The notes below the pieces were generated by a model. The model ran no database searches, had not been told where the DNA came from, and saw only the letters and a program-made list of their open reading frames with translations. Positions 52,709-60,934 of a DNA stretch of 64,000 bases are shown here, one piece after another (the first letter of the stretch is position 1; the number at the start of each line of letters is the position of its first letter). Source of the stretch: Sinorhizobium garamanticum (lineage in GTDB: Bacteria > Pseudomonadota > Alphaproteobacteria > Rhizobiales > Rhizobiaceae); contig NZ_CP120373.1 in NCBI RefSeq assembly GCF_029892065.1, positions 2,921,001-2,985,000 of the forward strand. Reading direction: 5' to 3'. Made by a program: the position numbers and the translations under genes.

Positions 52709-53038
52709 TCACCTCTGCTTCTTGGTCCGATAGCTTGATAAGGATCTGGATTGGTGGTGTTGGCAGTATTTCCCGGCAGCCCTGGCAGCGCAGAAAAGGT
52801 AAGGGCCGCCGTTGTTGAGGGGCCACTTGCATTCGCCGGGGAGCAAATCCTCCAGATGCTTGGCATATGGCAAACGCTTCACATCGTAGTCTGTGACCGG
52901 GATTGGTTCTCCCGCGTGCCGCGTGTACAGCTTGCGCGTTTCCGACCTTCCTCGGAGCCCGTGCGGGCTTTTTGGGCCTGGTACTCCTAGACCGTTGTTT
53001 CTCCGGGAAAAACGCGCGATCTCGAAATGCGATCCCAA
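52709..53038 (-). CDS. GcrA-like zinc-binding C-terminal domain protein
   Basis: A 109-residue frame. Residues 65-100 (LEDLLPGECKWPLNNGGPYL, FCAARAAGKYCQHHQSRS) match the C-terminal end of GcrA-family cell-cycle regulators: CxWP, then FCG/A, then YCxxH. The N-terminal GcrA DNA-binding region is not visible, so this is either a short phage relative or a truncated copy. The first 50 residues may not be genuine coding sequence. Confidence 0.5.
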   Translation of the reverse strand: MGSHFEIARFSRRNNGLGVPGPKSPHGLRGRSETRKLYTRHAGEPIPVTDYDVKRLPYAKHLEDLLPGECKWPLNNGGPYLFCAARAAGKYCQHHQSRSLSSYRTKKQR

Positions 53039-53125
53039 CGATCACGTTTCGGCTGACACCCAAGCGCGAACCGCGACCGTGAACACTCACGGCCATTTCT
53101 TGGCTCCGCTATGACAACACGCTCC

Positions 53126-53172
53126 GTCATCCCTGCGCCTGCCACACGGATCCAGCCACGGCGCGCCGTGAA
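53126..53172. repeat. Degenerate CACAGGAAT-type repeat
   Basis: GTCATCCCTGCGCCTGCCACACGGATCCAGCCACGGCGCGCCGTG: the same arrangement as 43351-43403 but more diverged. Confidence 0.6.
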
Positions 53173-53294
53173 TGACTTGACGCGGTATCCCCAACTCGCG
53201 AGGAGGATGCGCTTTGCCACGTCGATCCACTGTGCGGCAGCAGCAACCGCAAGCGCGGGGTCATCCTTTCCGGCTCTGACTCAACCGCATGGGA

Positions 53295-54107
53295 TCAACG
53301 GAATGGAAAGGACCGCAACACGCGATCGGTCGTCTCCGCCGATGGAACGGCTGGCGCGTTGCCAGCCACTCCGCCAGTCGTCAGCAGGCTATCGAAATCG
53401 ACGGGACCGGGGAGGGGCGCGCCGCGGAAGCTGAAGTAATCCGCAAACTTGAAGCCGTCGCCCTTTATCTTGCCGTGGGGCTCCATCCAGATCGAGGGCA
53501 CTCCATAGGCATCGGCGACGATGAGGCCGTGGAGACTGCTGGATATCACCAGTTCGCTGGCGGAGATCGCCTCGCAAATCTTCTGCGGGTCACCGAGAAG
53601 GTTGAGAACCCTCCAGTGCCTGGGCAGGGAGGTTCCGTAGCGTTCGAGAAAGGTCTGGTAGGTGACGAAATGCGGGATGACCACGACCTCCGACGTCGCC
53701 GTAGTCTTCTTGGGCCAGATCAGCGGCAGCAGGATCGCCGGATCGCCGAGCGCAATGTCGCGGTTGGGAGCGACCCTTGCCTTCGACAATTCGCCGCGAA
53801 CCGCGTCAAAGACGAGGCGCTGCGGCCAGAGCGCCGGCGTTCCGCTGTCCATGAAGCCGGAACCCCAAACGTGCAGCGTCCGCCAGGGACGCTTGCGCCA
53901 GAAGGCGTATTTCTTGCGGCTGTATCGATAATAGGCGTCGATGATGCTGCCGACGCCGATGAGTTCCGCACGTGCGGGTGCAACATAGACCGGCTCGACG
54001 GACAACAGATCCTGGAGGATATCGGCCATCAGGTTGTCGCCGAAGTTCTCGGTGGTCTTGCCGAAGCTCTCGCCGACGGTGGCGGAGAAGACTTTCACTT
54101 TGCGCAC
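53295..54107 (-). CDS. Polysaccharide pyruvyl transferase family protein
   Basis: A 270-residue PS_pyruv_trans protein, which adds pyruvate ketals to surface polysaccharides (as ExoV does to succinoglycan). Motifs: ENFGDNLMADILQDLLS, WGSGFMDSGTPALWP, and the late signature ISSSLHGLIVADAYGVPSIW (catalytic-region His). I chose the GTG at 54107 because AGGAG lies seven bases upstream; the ATG at 54143 adds 12 residues without a site. No partner exo genes are adjacent, so the target polysaccharide is unknown. Confidence 0.87.
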   Translation of the reverse strand: MRKVKVFSATVGESFGKTTENFGDNLMADILQDLLSVEPVYVAPARAELIGVGSIIDAYYRYSRKKYAFWRKRPWRTLHVWGSGFMDSGTPALWPQRLVFDAVRGELSKARVAPNRDIALGDPAILLPLIWPKKTTATSEVVVIPHFVTYQTFLERYGTSLPRHWRVLNLLGDPQKICEAISASELVISSSLHGLIVADAYGVPSIWMEPHGKIKGDGFKFADYFSFRGAPLPGPVDFDSLLTTGGVAGNAPAVPSAETTDRVLRSFPFR

Positions 54108-54560
54108 GCGCGAACTCCTACGAGGCCTACTCATTAGGCCCACTTATTAGGGGCATCGGGAAACACGATTCTCGACCGCTTGCGAACGTCGCGTCGATCG
54201 CGCCACGCGCTCCTGTAATCATCAACCCGGACCTGCAGCACCTCGTGTCTTCAGACACGCAAGGCTCGCCGCAGCACTGCGCATTGCCGCATGATTCTGT
54301 CCTTAAATGGGCTCAGTAATCACGCAGCGGTACATTTCGGAATGCTAATTAAGCGGTGAATACCGGAATTTTGATTTGAGAGGAAGGCCAGCCGGAGAGT
54401 TGCACTCGGCGGCACGATGCTACCGAAAGCTCACAACCCATGGTACGCTTGCTGCGATCAGGCGCTGCACTCGGCATCGCGCATGGATCGAACAAGCTGG
54501 AGCCGGGTACGGGCGGAAAAACCGCCTCAGACGCAAGCTCCAGCCGGGGGAGGGCGCGAC
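54108..54560. other. Intergenic region with one repeat
   Basis: 453 bases without a gene; it contains the RIME-like repeat at 54233-54327. Confidence 0.6.
54233..54327. repeat. RIME-like palindromic repeat
   Basis: CTGCAGCACCTCGTGTC, TTCA, GACACGCAAGGCTCGCCGCAG, then TGCGCATTGCCGCATGATT and CACGCAG. The core is diverged. Confidence 0.75.
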
Positions 54561-55220
54561 ATGCCGTTGCAGGATGGCTATGGGCTCGTGATCGGGACGA
54601 AGCTCGATTATTTTCGCGACGACCCCGACGATTTCGGGCGCTACTACCACGGCAACCTGATCGTCGGCACGCCACAGGGGCCTTACCACTGCGCGATCGA
54701 CGTCGACCCGAAGAAAATGCCGAACGGCATCGAGTGGCGCGTGGTTGCACTTGCCGCCGGTGCGATGAGCCAGTTCAGCCAGCTTTCCAACGGCTGGCAC
54801 GCGCTTGCCACGAACGACAACTCCGGCGCGCTCGACTATATCCGCTCGCCCGTGCTGCACCCGCCGCTCGGTATCCGCTTCGTCCGCTATAACAGCTGCC
54901 TTTCCCGCCTTCTTGAATTCATCCGCTGGAACCCGCCGTGGAACCAAGGGCTCGGCATCCAGGCGCTGACCGATCTCGAAGGCGTGCTGACCAATGCGGC
55001 GCGCTGCTTCGTCTTCGGCGAGCCCTTCAATGTCGGCCTCGGCGTCCACAACATCCACCAGAACCAGGGCGACCCGTTGACATCGCCTTTCGCCGCCGAG
55101 AACGGCATCTGGCAGGACGGGGCGACGATCATCGAGAGCACCTCGGGAACGTTCACCGCCTTCCTCAACAAGTTCAAGACGCAGTCCTACCGCACCGATG
55201 CGCTTGGCCGGCCGGCTTGA
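54561..55220 (+). CDS. DUF2278 (YukJ-like) family protein
   Basis: A 219-residue protein beginning MPLQDGYGLVIGTKLDYFRD, then YYHGNLIVGTPQGPYHCAID. The HxxxxV and LGVHNIHQNQGDP motifs are those of YukJ/DUF2278. No activity is established for the family. It has no signal peptide. The start at 54561 follows GGGGGAGGGC. It stands alone between repeats. Confidence 0.87.
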   Translation: MPLQDGYGLVIGTKLDYFRDDPDDFGRYYHGNLIVGTPQGPYHCAIDVDPKKMPNGIEWRVVALAAGAMSQFSQLSNGWHALATNDNSGALDYIRSPVLHPPLGIRFVRYNSCLSRLLEFIRWNPPWNQGLGIQALTDLEGVLTNAARCFVFGEPFNVGLGVHNIHQNQGDPLTSPFAAENGIWQDGATIIESTSGTFTAFLNKFKTQSYRTDALGRPA

Positions 55221-55254
55221 CGGGGCCTGCGACCGCTGCATGTTTCCTAGGGAT

Positions 55255-55362
55255 TTACAGCGCCGTGCGTCCTTTAGGGCGCACAAAGGTCGCTGTAACT
55301 CTTTGAATCCACGCATCGTGCTTTCCGAAAATCGGGTCCGATTTTCGGAAAGCACGATGCGC
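55255..55362. repeat. RIME-like repeat with 24-bp perfect distal hairpin
   Basis: The core TTACAGCGCCGTGCGTCC...GGGCGCACAAAGGTCGCTGTAA is followed by CGCATCGTGCTTTCCGAAAA (start of a 24-base arm, 55312-55335), loop GT, and the exact complement (55338-55361). Confidence 0.85.
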
Positions 55363-55387
55363 TAGGCTGCGGCGACCAATGCATTCC

Positions 55388-55417
55388 GTCATTCCTGTGA
55401 CCAGCACAGGAATGAGG
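55388..55417. repeat. CACAGGAAT hairpin, minimal copy
   Basis: GTCATTCCTGTGACCAGCAC then AGGAATGAG: the bare hairpin without flanking arms. Confidence 0.7.
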
Positions 55418-55497
55418 AGCGTGTTGCAGTGCAGGCGCGAGGGCAGGGAATCCGGCGGCGGCCCTTAAACTTAGGCCCGCCAATCGCTATATGGCCT

Positions 55498-55594
55498 ACT
55501 GCAGCGCCGTGCGTCTTTCAGACGCACAAAGGTTGCCGCAGCACTTAGATTACTGCATGGTTCTTTAAACCGGATCGATTTAAAGAACCATGCA
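55498..55594. repeat. RIME-like palindromic repeat, full length
   Basis: ACTGCAGCGCCGTGCGTC, TTTCA, GACGCACAAAGGTTGCCGCAG, then GCATGGTTCTTTAAACCGG and ATCGATTTAAAGAACCATGC. It ends 34 bases before the Tim44-like gene and forms part of its leader. Confidence 0.85.
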
Positions 55595-55628
55595 CGGGCC
55601 GACGTACCGGCCGGAGGAAACAACGGGA

Positions 55629-56678
55629 ATGGATGGCATGCAGCGTTTTGGACGAGTTCTGGCAATGGTCGCGGTTGGCCTCACGGTCATGATGACGGTG
55701 GTCGACGTGGCCGAGGCACGGCGGGCCGGCGGCGGTTTCGGCTCGCGCGGCAGCCGCACCTTTTCGACCGCGCCGATCACGCGCACGGCGCCGACCAATG
55801 CCGCGCCGATCGAGCGGACGATGACGCCGCGGCCGAATTCGGCGACCAATCCCGCGACCAACCCTGCAGCACAGAACCAGACGGCCAACCGGAGGCCGGG
55901 CTTCTTCAACAGCTTCGGCGGCTCGATGCTCGGCGGCCTGATGATGGGCGGCCTGATCGGCATGCTGCTCGGCCACGGCCTTGGCGGCGGTATCGGCTTC
56001 CTCGGCCTGCTCCTGCAGGTGGGCCTGATCATTGGCGCGATCATGCTGGCGATGCGGTTCTTCGGCCGTAGCCAGCGCCCGGCCTATTCGGGCGCGGGCG
56101 CTTCGGCCCGTTCGTCGGCTGCCGCCTCTTCCGGGGCGTCGTCCTTCCGAATTCCAAACATCGGCGAGGGAATAGGCAGGGGTGCGAGCTTGAGCGGGCA
56201 GGCTGCAACGGCGCCTTCCGCTTCCGCGAGTTCTTCCGCCGCCGCCGCAGGCCAAGCCGACGAAATCGGCGTCACCCAGCGCGACCTCGACCGCTTCGAG
56301 GCGATGCTGAAGGAGGTGCAGGCGGCTTACGGTGCCGAGGACTATGCGGCGCTGCGGCGGCTGACCACCCCGGAAGCCATGTCCTATCTCGCCGAGGAAC
56401 TCAGCGAGAACGCGACGAGCGGGCTCAAGAACGAGGTTCGCGACGTTCATCTGGTGCAGGGCGATGTCGCCGAGGCCTGGCGCGAGAACGGCATGGACTA
56501 CGCGACCGTCGCGATGCGCTACGAGAGCATCGACGTGATGCGCGACCGTTCGACCGGCCGCGTCGTCAGCGGCGACGCCGACACGCCCACCGAAGCGGTC
56601 GAGCTTTGGACCTTCCTGCGCAAACCCGGCGCGGAATGGCAGGTCTCGGCCATCCAGGGCGTCCAGCCCTCTCTTTAG
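55629..56678 (+). CDS. Tim44-like domain protein
   Basis: A 349-residue protein. An N-terminal hydrophobic segment (VLAMVAVGLTVMMTVVDVAEA) acts as signal or anchor. A Gly/Ser/Asn-rich linker follows, then a glycine-rich membrane hairpin (residues about 92-140, MLGGLMMGGLIGMLLGHGLG). Residues 215-345 are a Tim44/MRPL45-type domain (DLDRFEAMLKEVQAAYGAED, AVELWTFLRKPGAEWQVSAI). Bacterial relatives are described as predicted lipid-binding envelope proteins. The ATG at 55629 is 11 bases after GGAGG; an ATG at 55590 lies inside a repeat and is unlikely. Confidence 0.88.
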   Translation: MDGMQRFGRVLAMVAVGLTVMMTVVDVAEARRAGGGFGSRGSRTFSTAPITRTAPTNAAPIERTMTPRPNSATNPATNPAAQNQTANRRPGFFNSFGGSMLGGLMMGGLIGMLLGHGLGGGIGFLGLLLQVGLIIGAIMLAMRFFGRSQRPAYSGAGASARSSAAASSGASSFRIPNIGEGIGRGASLSGQAATAPSASASSSAAAAGQADEIGVTQRDLDRFEAMLKEVQAAYGAEDYAALRRLTTPEAMSYLAEELSENATSGLKNEVRDVHLVQGDVAEAWRENGMDYATVAMRYESIDVMRDRSTGRVVSGDADTPTEAVELWTFLRKPGAEWQVSAIQGVQPSL

Positions 56679-57251
56679 AGTGATATCCGATCCTGATTGG
56701 TTAGAGTGATACCCGAGACCGCTGGGGTTCGCGCGTCGCAGCCTCTCCGAGCCGCCCCGCGGACTGCACCTTTCGGGCTGCACCCCCCTCTGCCCTGCGG
56801 GGCATCTCCCCCACAAGGAGGGAGATTGGCGAACTGCGGGCTCTCCGTTTCCTCGCCTCGATAATACCAGCCTCACTGCGGGACGCGGCGGTGGTGCACG
56901 GCAATGCCTCCTCGATCTCCCCTTGTGGGGGAGATGCCCGGAAGGGCAGAGGGGGTAGTGCCGTATCCCTGATTTTCGCCATTGCAACCTGATCGGATCT
57001 TGCTCTAGACCCGCCCGGAGCGGTATCGGCGTCGGCATTCCCGATTTCGTGAACCCTCCTCTGCATATTCGCTTAATCCCGGTCCGGCTTGAGCGTAAAA
57101 TCACTTGGGGCGCTCGACGTGCCACAACCGCTCGAAATAGCCGTGGTGGACGCGCACGGTCTTGACGAAGGCGATCATTGCGTGTCAATGACCGGCGTAA
57201 CGCCTTGAATTGCTGGAAAATTCTTTTCGCTGCGGGCGTTGGAGCAAGGGG
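56679..57251. other. Intergenic region with an inverted repeat pair
   Basis: 573 bases. A direct repeat TTAGAGTGATA-T/C-CCGA spans the Tim44 stop codon (56675 and 56701). Two inverted copies of a GGGGGAGATG element lie at 56784-56829 and 56914-56956. A tiny minus-strand frame (57101-57178; MIAFVKTVRVHHGYFERLWH then VERPK) looks protein-like but has no convincing ribosome binding site. Confidence 0.5.
56784..56956. repeat. Inverted pair of CCCCCTCTGCCCT...CTCCCCCACAAGG elements
   Basis: CCCCCTCTGCCCTGCGGGGC, ATCTCCCCCACAAGGAGGGAGAT (56784-56826) and its inverse GATCTCCCCTTGTGGGGGAG, ATGCCCGGAAGGGCAGAGGGGG (56914-56956), about 87 bases apart. They can form a long stem-loop. This type of repeat is common in rhizobia. 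Confidence 0.75.
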
Positions 57252-58046
57252 ATGGACATCGCTGGTAAGAGGCTGAAGGGTTCGGCCGGGTTGATTTCGC
57301 CGACGGGGGGACGACCGGGCCATCCGGCGGCTGCGGGGCGCGCATCATCGCTCTTGCTTGGCATGGCGGCGCTCCTTTTCGCAATGGCGGCATCGACCTT
57401 CACCGGTCATGTCGAGGCAGCGGACTGCAAGAGCCCTTCCGGACCGGAAACGGACTGGCACGACTGCAACAAGCGGTTGCTCATGCTCGGCGGGAGCGAT
57501 CTCGAGGGCAGCAATCTGGTCAATACCGATTTCACTCTGACCGACCTCAGGGGCGCCACGCTTCGCGGCGCCAATCTCGAAAAGGCGACGCTGATGCGCG
57601 CCTCGCTCGCCGGCGCCGTCGCGGACAAGGCGAACTTCACCCGGGTCGAGGCCTATCGCGGCAATTTTTCCGACATTTCCGCCGAGGGCGCTTTGTTCGT
57701 GAGCTCCGAGTTGCAGCGCACCGACTTCAGCCGCGCGCGCCTGACGGGCGCCGATTTCGAGAAGGCCGAACTAGGGCGCGCCAACTTCCATGAGGCCGTG
57801 CTGACGGGCACCCGCTTTTCAATGGCCAACCTCTCGCGCGCCAATCTCAGCGGCGCGGTCTTCGAAGGTCCGATCGATTTCGATCGCGCCTTCCTGTTCC
57901 TGACCAGGATAGAAGGCCTCGACCTCTCGGCCGCGACGGGGCTCGAACAGGAGCAGGTCGACCTTGCCTGCGGCGACGCCGCGACGAAGCTGCCGGCCGG
58001 CCTATCGGCGCCCGCCAAATGGCCGTGCCCGCACGACAACGACTGA
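57252..58046 (+). CDS. Pentapeptide repeat-containing exported protein
   Basis: A 264-residue protein with a late-starting signal or anchor (residues 33-57, SLLLGMAALLFAMAASTFTG). Pentapeptide repeats follow from about residue 80: LRGATLRGANLEKATLMRAS, SFTRVEA-type turns, then FEKAELGRANFHEAVLTGTR and LSRANLSGAVFEG. These make a right-handed beta-helix. There are about 18 repeats, and Cys residues flank the helix (ADCKS, WHDCNKR, DLACGDAA, WPCPH), suggesting disulfides in the periplasm. The molecular role is unknown. GGAGCAAGGGG precedes the ATG. Confidence 0.88.
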   Translation: MDIAGKRLKGSAGLISPTGGRPGHPAAAGRASSLLLGMAALLFAMAASTFTGHVEAADCKSPSGPETDWHDCNKRLLMLGGSDLEGSNLVNTDFTLTDLRGATLRGANLEKATLMRASLAGAVADKANFTRVEAYRGNFSDISAEGALFVSSELQRTDFSRARLTGADFEKAELGRANFHEAVLTGTRFSMANLSRANLSGAVFEGPIDFDRAFLFLTRIEGLDLSAATGLEQEQVDLACGDAATKLPAGLSAPAKWPCPHDND

Positions 58047-58209
58047 TGTTTTCGCCAGCGTCGGACGGGGCAAGCGATTATCCGTTACGACCGGGACATC
58101 GGATTCGGCGGAGGCGGGCCGGTGACGTGAACGCTCGCCAGGCGAGGGCGCGAATGCCGCTTTGGACCCGGACTCGTTGCAGGGCTTCGACAACCGACTG
58201 CATTTTTCC

Positions 58210-58487
58210 TTAGAGCCCTTCAGGGTTAAATGGAAACAGTTCTGTTGGCTCAAACGGAGTCGGATGGTCGACCGGCCGGCGCGCGGCGTAGCCAAAGCAT
58301 ACGTCCAAGCCGGCCGGTCGATCAGGCGGCCCGTTTCAGCCAACCCGAAGGGCCGGGCATCTTTCCGTCAGGCTCAGAGGCGATCGGCTCGAACGTACAT
58401 CCGGGTACGCCCCTTCGCCGATCGCCTCTGCCCTGACGAAAACCTGCTCCGGCAGAACTGCTTCCATTTAACCCTGAAGGGCTCTAA
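58210..58487. mobile_element. 278-bp MITE-like element with 35-bp terminal inverted repeats
   Basis: The left arm (58210-58244, beginning TTAGAGCCCTTCAGGGTTAA) and right arm (58453-58487, ending GGGTT-complement GAAGGGCTCTAA) match at 34 of 35 positions. Inside are two nested inverted repeats: GTCGACCGGCCGG with CCGGCCGGTCGAT, and GGCGATCGGC with GCCGATCGCC. No coding frame is present. It could be a non-autonomous transposon or a structured RNA. Confidence 0.75.
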
Positions 58488-58526
58488 AGGCGCGTCTGAC
58501 AACGCACGGCGCAGTAAGAGTCATTC

Positions 58527-58577
58527 GCGCCGCCGACGCGGCGCTGCTGGATACCTGTGGCAAGCACAGGAATGAGG
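58527..58577. repeat. CACAGGAAT hairpin repeat
   Basis: GCGCCGCCGACGCGGCGC then GGATACCTGTGGCAAGCACA, GGAATGAG. Confidence 0.7.
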
Positions 58578-58660
58578 TGCGCGTGGTTATCCGTCGAGGA
58601 TCAACGTCAGCCGCCGCGCCTGCATCGCTCAGGCCCTTGCTCAATCTGTTCAACGCACTC

Positions 58661-58710
58661 GTCATTCCTGTGCTTGTCACAGGCATCCAGCCGGCGCGTC
58701 TGCGCCGTGA
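58661..58710. repeat. CACAGGAAT hairpin repeat (opposite orientation)
   Basis: GTCATTCCTGTGCTTGTCAC, AGGCATCCAG, CCGGCGCGTCTGCGCCG. With 58527-58577 it forms an inverted pair about 85 bases apart. Confidence 0.7.
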
Positions 58711-58826
58711 AAGGGCTTCTCCCCCCGGATCGTCGCCGGCCTGTTGAGATAACTGCGTGCTTCCTGAAATTGAGGATAAGATCACGCCGTGATCCAACGT
58801 GGATTTCCATCGCCAAGGTAACCGCC

Positions 58827-59618
58827 ATGACGAAACGCCGATGGCCGCTTGCTGCTGCGCTCTGCCTTCTCGGCGGGCCCGGTCTTGCGGAACCCGTTGC
58901 CGTCGATCTTGAACTCGTCATTGCGGTCGACGTCTCCTATTCGATGGAACCGGAGGAGTTGAGCGTGCAGCGGGCCGGCTATGTGGAGGCCTTCCGCAGC
59001 CCGAAGGTCATCACGGCGTTGCGTGGCGGGCCGCTTGGAAGGATTGCCGTCACCTATGTCGAATGGGGCGGCAAGGCGGTTCAGGTGATGCCGTGGACGC
59101 TGCTTGACGACGCCCGGACCGCGCGGGAATTCGCCGGGGCCTTGGAGCGCCAACCGCTCAAGCGCATCGGCTTCACCTCGATCTCCAACACGCTCGCGGT
59201 CGGCCGCACGCTTTTCCAGACGAGCCCCTTTCGGGCGAACCGCCGCGTCATCGACATATCGGGCGACGGGCCCAACAATGCCGGAGCGCCGGCGCCGCTC
59301 GCGCGCAACAACACCGTTGCCCAGGGTATCACGATCGACGGCCTGCCGATCATGCTGCGGAGCGCGCCGGACACGGCGTCGATCCCGGATCTCGACGTCT
59401 ATTACCGCGAGTGCGTCATCGGTGGCCCGGGATCCTTTCTCCTGAAGGTGAAGCACATCGACGAGTTTGCGGCGGCGATCCTCGCCAAGCTCGTCATCGA
59501 GATTTCCGGACTGAAAGTGAGCCGGCAGCAGGAAACGAAGGTGAGCCCCGTCCAGTACGGGCAATCCTATAACTGCTTCATCGGCGAGGAACTGCAGGAG
59601 CGCGCGATCGGCCGGTAG
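58827..59618 (+). CDS. DUF1194 (von Willebrand factor A-like) exported protein
   Basis: A 263-residue protein with a short signal peptide (LAAALCLLGGPGLAEP). The mature part is a vWFA-like domain: the metal-ion-dependent adhesion site begins LELVIAVDVSYSMEPEELSV (DxSxS), and VIDISGDGPNNAGAP supplies the later Asp. This family, DUF1194, is common in rhizobia, periplasmic and uncharacterised. AAGGTAACCGCC precedes the ATG at 58827. Confidence 0.9.
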   Translation: MTKRRWPLAAALCLLGGPGLAEPVAVDLELVIAVDVSYSMEPEELSVQRAGYVEAFRSPKVITALRGGPLGRIAVTYVEWGGKAVQVMPWTLLDDARTAREFAGALERQPLKRIGFTSISNTLAVGRTLFQTSPFRANRRVIDISGDGPNNAGAPAPLARNNTVAQGITIDGLPIMLRSAPDTASIPDLDVYYRECVIGGPGSFLLKVKHIDEFAAAILAKLVIEISGLKVSRQQETKVSPVQYGQSYNCFIGEELQERAIGR

Positions 59619-59639
59619 ATCACCGCAATGCTTACACCT

Positions 59640-59890
59640 GCTTGCATCAGGGTGCACGACAGTAGCGTAATGCGTTTGGTGGATGCTTTTTTCGCCGTCA
59701 TCCCTGTGCTTGTCACAGGGATCCAGCAGCGCCGCGTCCGCGGCGCGGAAGACTCTTTTCAGCCCAAAGACTTGGGCTGGCTGGATTCCTGTGACAAGCA
59801 CAGGAATGAGGGGGTGGTTGGAGAAGCCTTGTGCCGCAACCGACGTACGCCGCTGTCATGTACTATGTGCTTACATGAAGGGATCTGCAT
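59640..59890. repeat. Full CACAGGAAT-type repeat element
   Basis: Left end GTGCACGACAGTAGCG...GGATGCTTTTTTCGCC; hairpin TCATCCCTGTGCTTGTCACA; GC-rich stem CGCCGCGTCCGCGGCG; second hairpin ATTCCTGTGACAAGCACAGG; right end GACGTACGCCGCTGTCATGTA. The ends are imperfect inverted repeats and match the ends of the insertion at 10073-11344. A RIME-like tail (CTCTTTGAAGCTGTGCAG) follows. Confidence 0.75.
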
Positions 59891-59950
59891 AACTCTTTGA
59901 AGCTGTGCAGTCCCAGATGAAGAGCCAGTGGCCAGGTCCCGGGATCGCGC

Positions 59951-60184
59951 TTATCCCCGTCTCACCAGTTCGGCAGAGCGTTCCGGACAGGGCGACCAGC
60001 CGCGTGTGAATCCCATGCCCATGGCGATCTGGGCCAGCGCCAGCTGCTCGCGCAGATGCTTGCAGTCGGCGAGCAGGGTGCGGATCGTCGCCTCGGCGTC
60101 GCCGTCGTGCCAAGCGAGCGCGGCTGCGACCTCATCCAGCCACTCGTCAAATTCCTCGATATCGGAACGCTCCGCGGCAGACAT
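59951..60184 (-). CDS. Hypothetical protein (77 residues)
   Basis: An acidic helical protein, MSAAERSDIEEFDEWLDEVA then ALAWHDGDAEATIRTLLADC and KHLREQLALAQIAMGMGFTR, ending GWSPCPERSAELVRRG. GGAGAAGGAGAAGCC lies directly before the ATG at 60184, a good site; the longer upstream frame looks non-coding. No family recognised. Confidence 0.65.
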   Translation of the reverse strand: MSAAERSDIEEFDEWLDEVAAALAWHDGDAEATIRTLLADCKHLREQLALAQIAMGMGFTRGWSPCPERSAELVRRG

Positions 60185-60442
60185 GGCTTCTCCTTCTCCG
60201 TGGATAGACGGAGTTCTCGTTTCGATGAATTTCAGATTGGCGGCCGCATGGCCCGTGAATGTTCCCAATATGTTCTCTTTTGGGCGGGAGTCAATCGCGT
60301 TTTGCGACGATGCCCTGCGCAATTTTGGACGGGTAGTCATTCCCGGCGCGGACGCGCCGCTGCGCGCAGCTATGATTTTCCTGCGGTTGCTCGGTCCAGT
60401 GCAGTTCCGAACGGAACACCGCACACACTTTCCCGGAATTGC

Positions 60443-60934
60443 TTAGTTGAGTCGTTCGCCGAAGAGCGCTTGCGGAAACAGTGAGAACATCGGCTTCTTG
60501 CTGAGTTCGATCGCGGACCGGTTTTTCGAGGCGAGCCATCGCCGTACGGACTCTTGCGGCGATTCGCCGGCGGCAATGGCGATCGACCGGCCCATGAGGT
60601 CGAGGCGGCGACCGCGATAGCCGAGATCGGCCGGGTGCCGGCCGAAGCGGGACGGGCCGAAATCCACGCACCAGCGCTTCCGGTGTGGAAACGGCTTGGC
60701 AAGACCACCCGCGAAAAAGGCCCATACGTCGATGTCTTTGAGACCATTCACGCCGTTGAGATAATGCAGCGCACTGCCCTGGGCCAGCACGATGAGCAGC
60801 ACGCGATCGCGGTAAAGACCGGCGACCGGCGCACGATCGAAGATGGCCGCGAGCGTGCGCAGCGCGACGGCGGCGATCTCCTCAAGATCTGCCGGCGTCA
60901 GCCGTTCATAGGATCGTTCGCAGACGTCGTCCAT
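60443..60934 (-). CDS. Hypothetical protein, nucleotidyltransferase-like
   Basis: A 163-residue protein. The middle part, LIVLAQGSALHYLNGVNGLK then DIDVWAFFAG, resembles the GSxxxG...DxD core of nucleotidyltransferase-fold proteins (QGSALH..DIDVW), but one motif is loosely kept, so catalysis is uncertain. The C-terminus is basic (RRWLASKNRSAIELSKKPMF). I place the start at the ATG at 60934 (MDDVCERSYERL); the upstream extension looks non-coding. No partner gene is adjacent. Confidence 0.65.
   Translation of the reverse strand: MDDVCERSYERLTPADLEEIAAVALRTLAAIFDRAPVAGLYRDRVLLIVLAQGSALHYLNGVNGLKDIDVWAFFAGGLAKPFPHRKRWCVDFGPSRFGRHPADLGYRGRRLDLMGRSIAIAAGESPQESVRRWLASKNRSAIELSKKPMFSLFPQALFGERLN

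Larger units (their letters stand above)
58047..58826. other. Repeat-dense intergenic region
   Basis: 780 bases with no gene. It holds the 278-base inverted-repeat element (58210-58487) and two CACAGGAAT-type copies (58527-58577, 58661-58710). Confidence 0.7.

Noticed and set aside
53289..54137. 282-residue plus-strand frame
   Set aside because: Shadow of the polysaccharide pyruvyl transferase gene on the minus strand, which has the family signature.
55545..57323. 592-residue minus-strand frame
   Set aside because: It runs opposite the Tim44-like gene and through repeats; composition is Arg/His-rich and non-globular.
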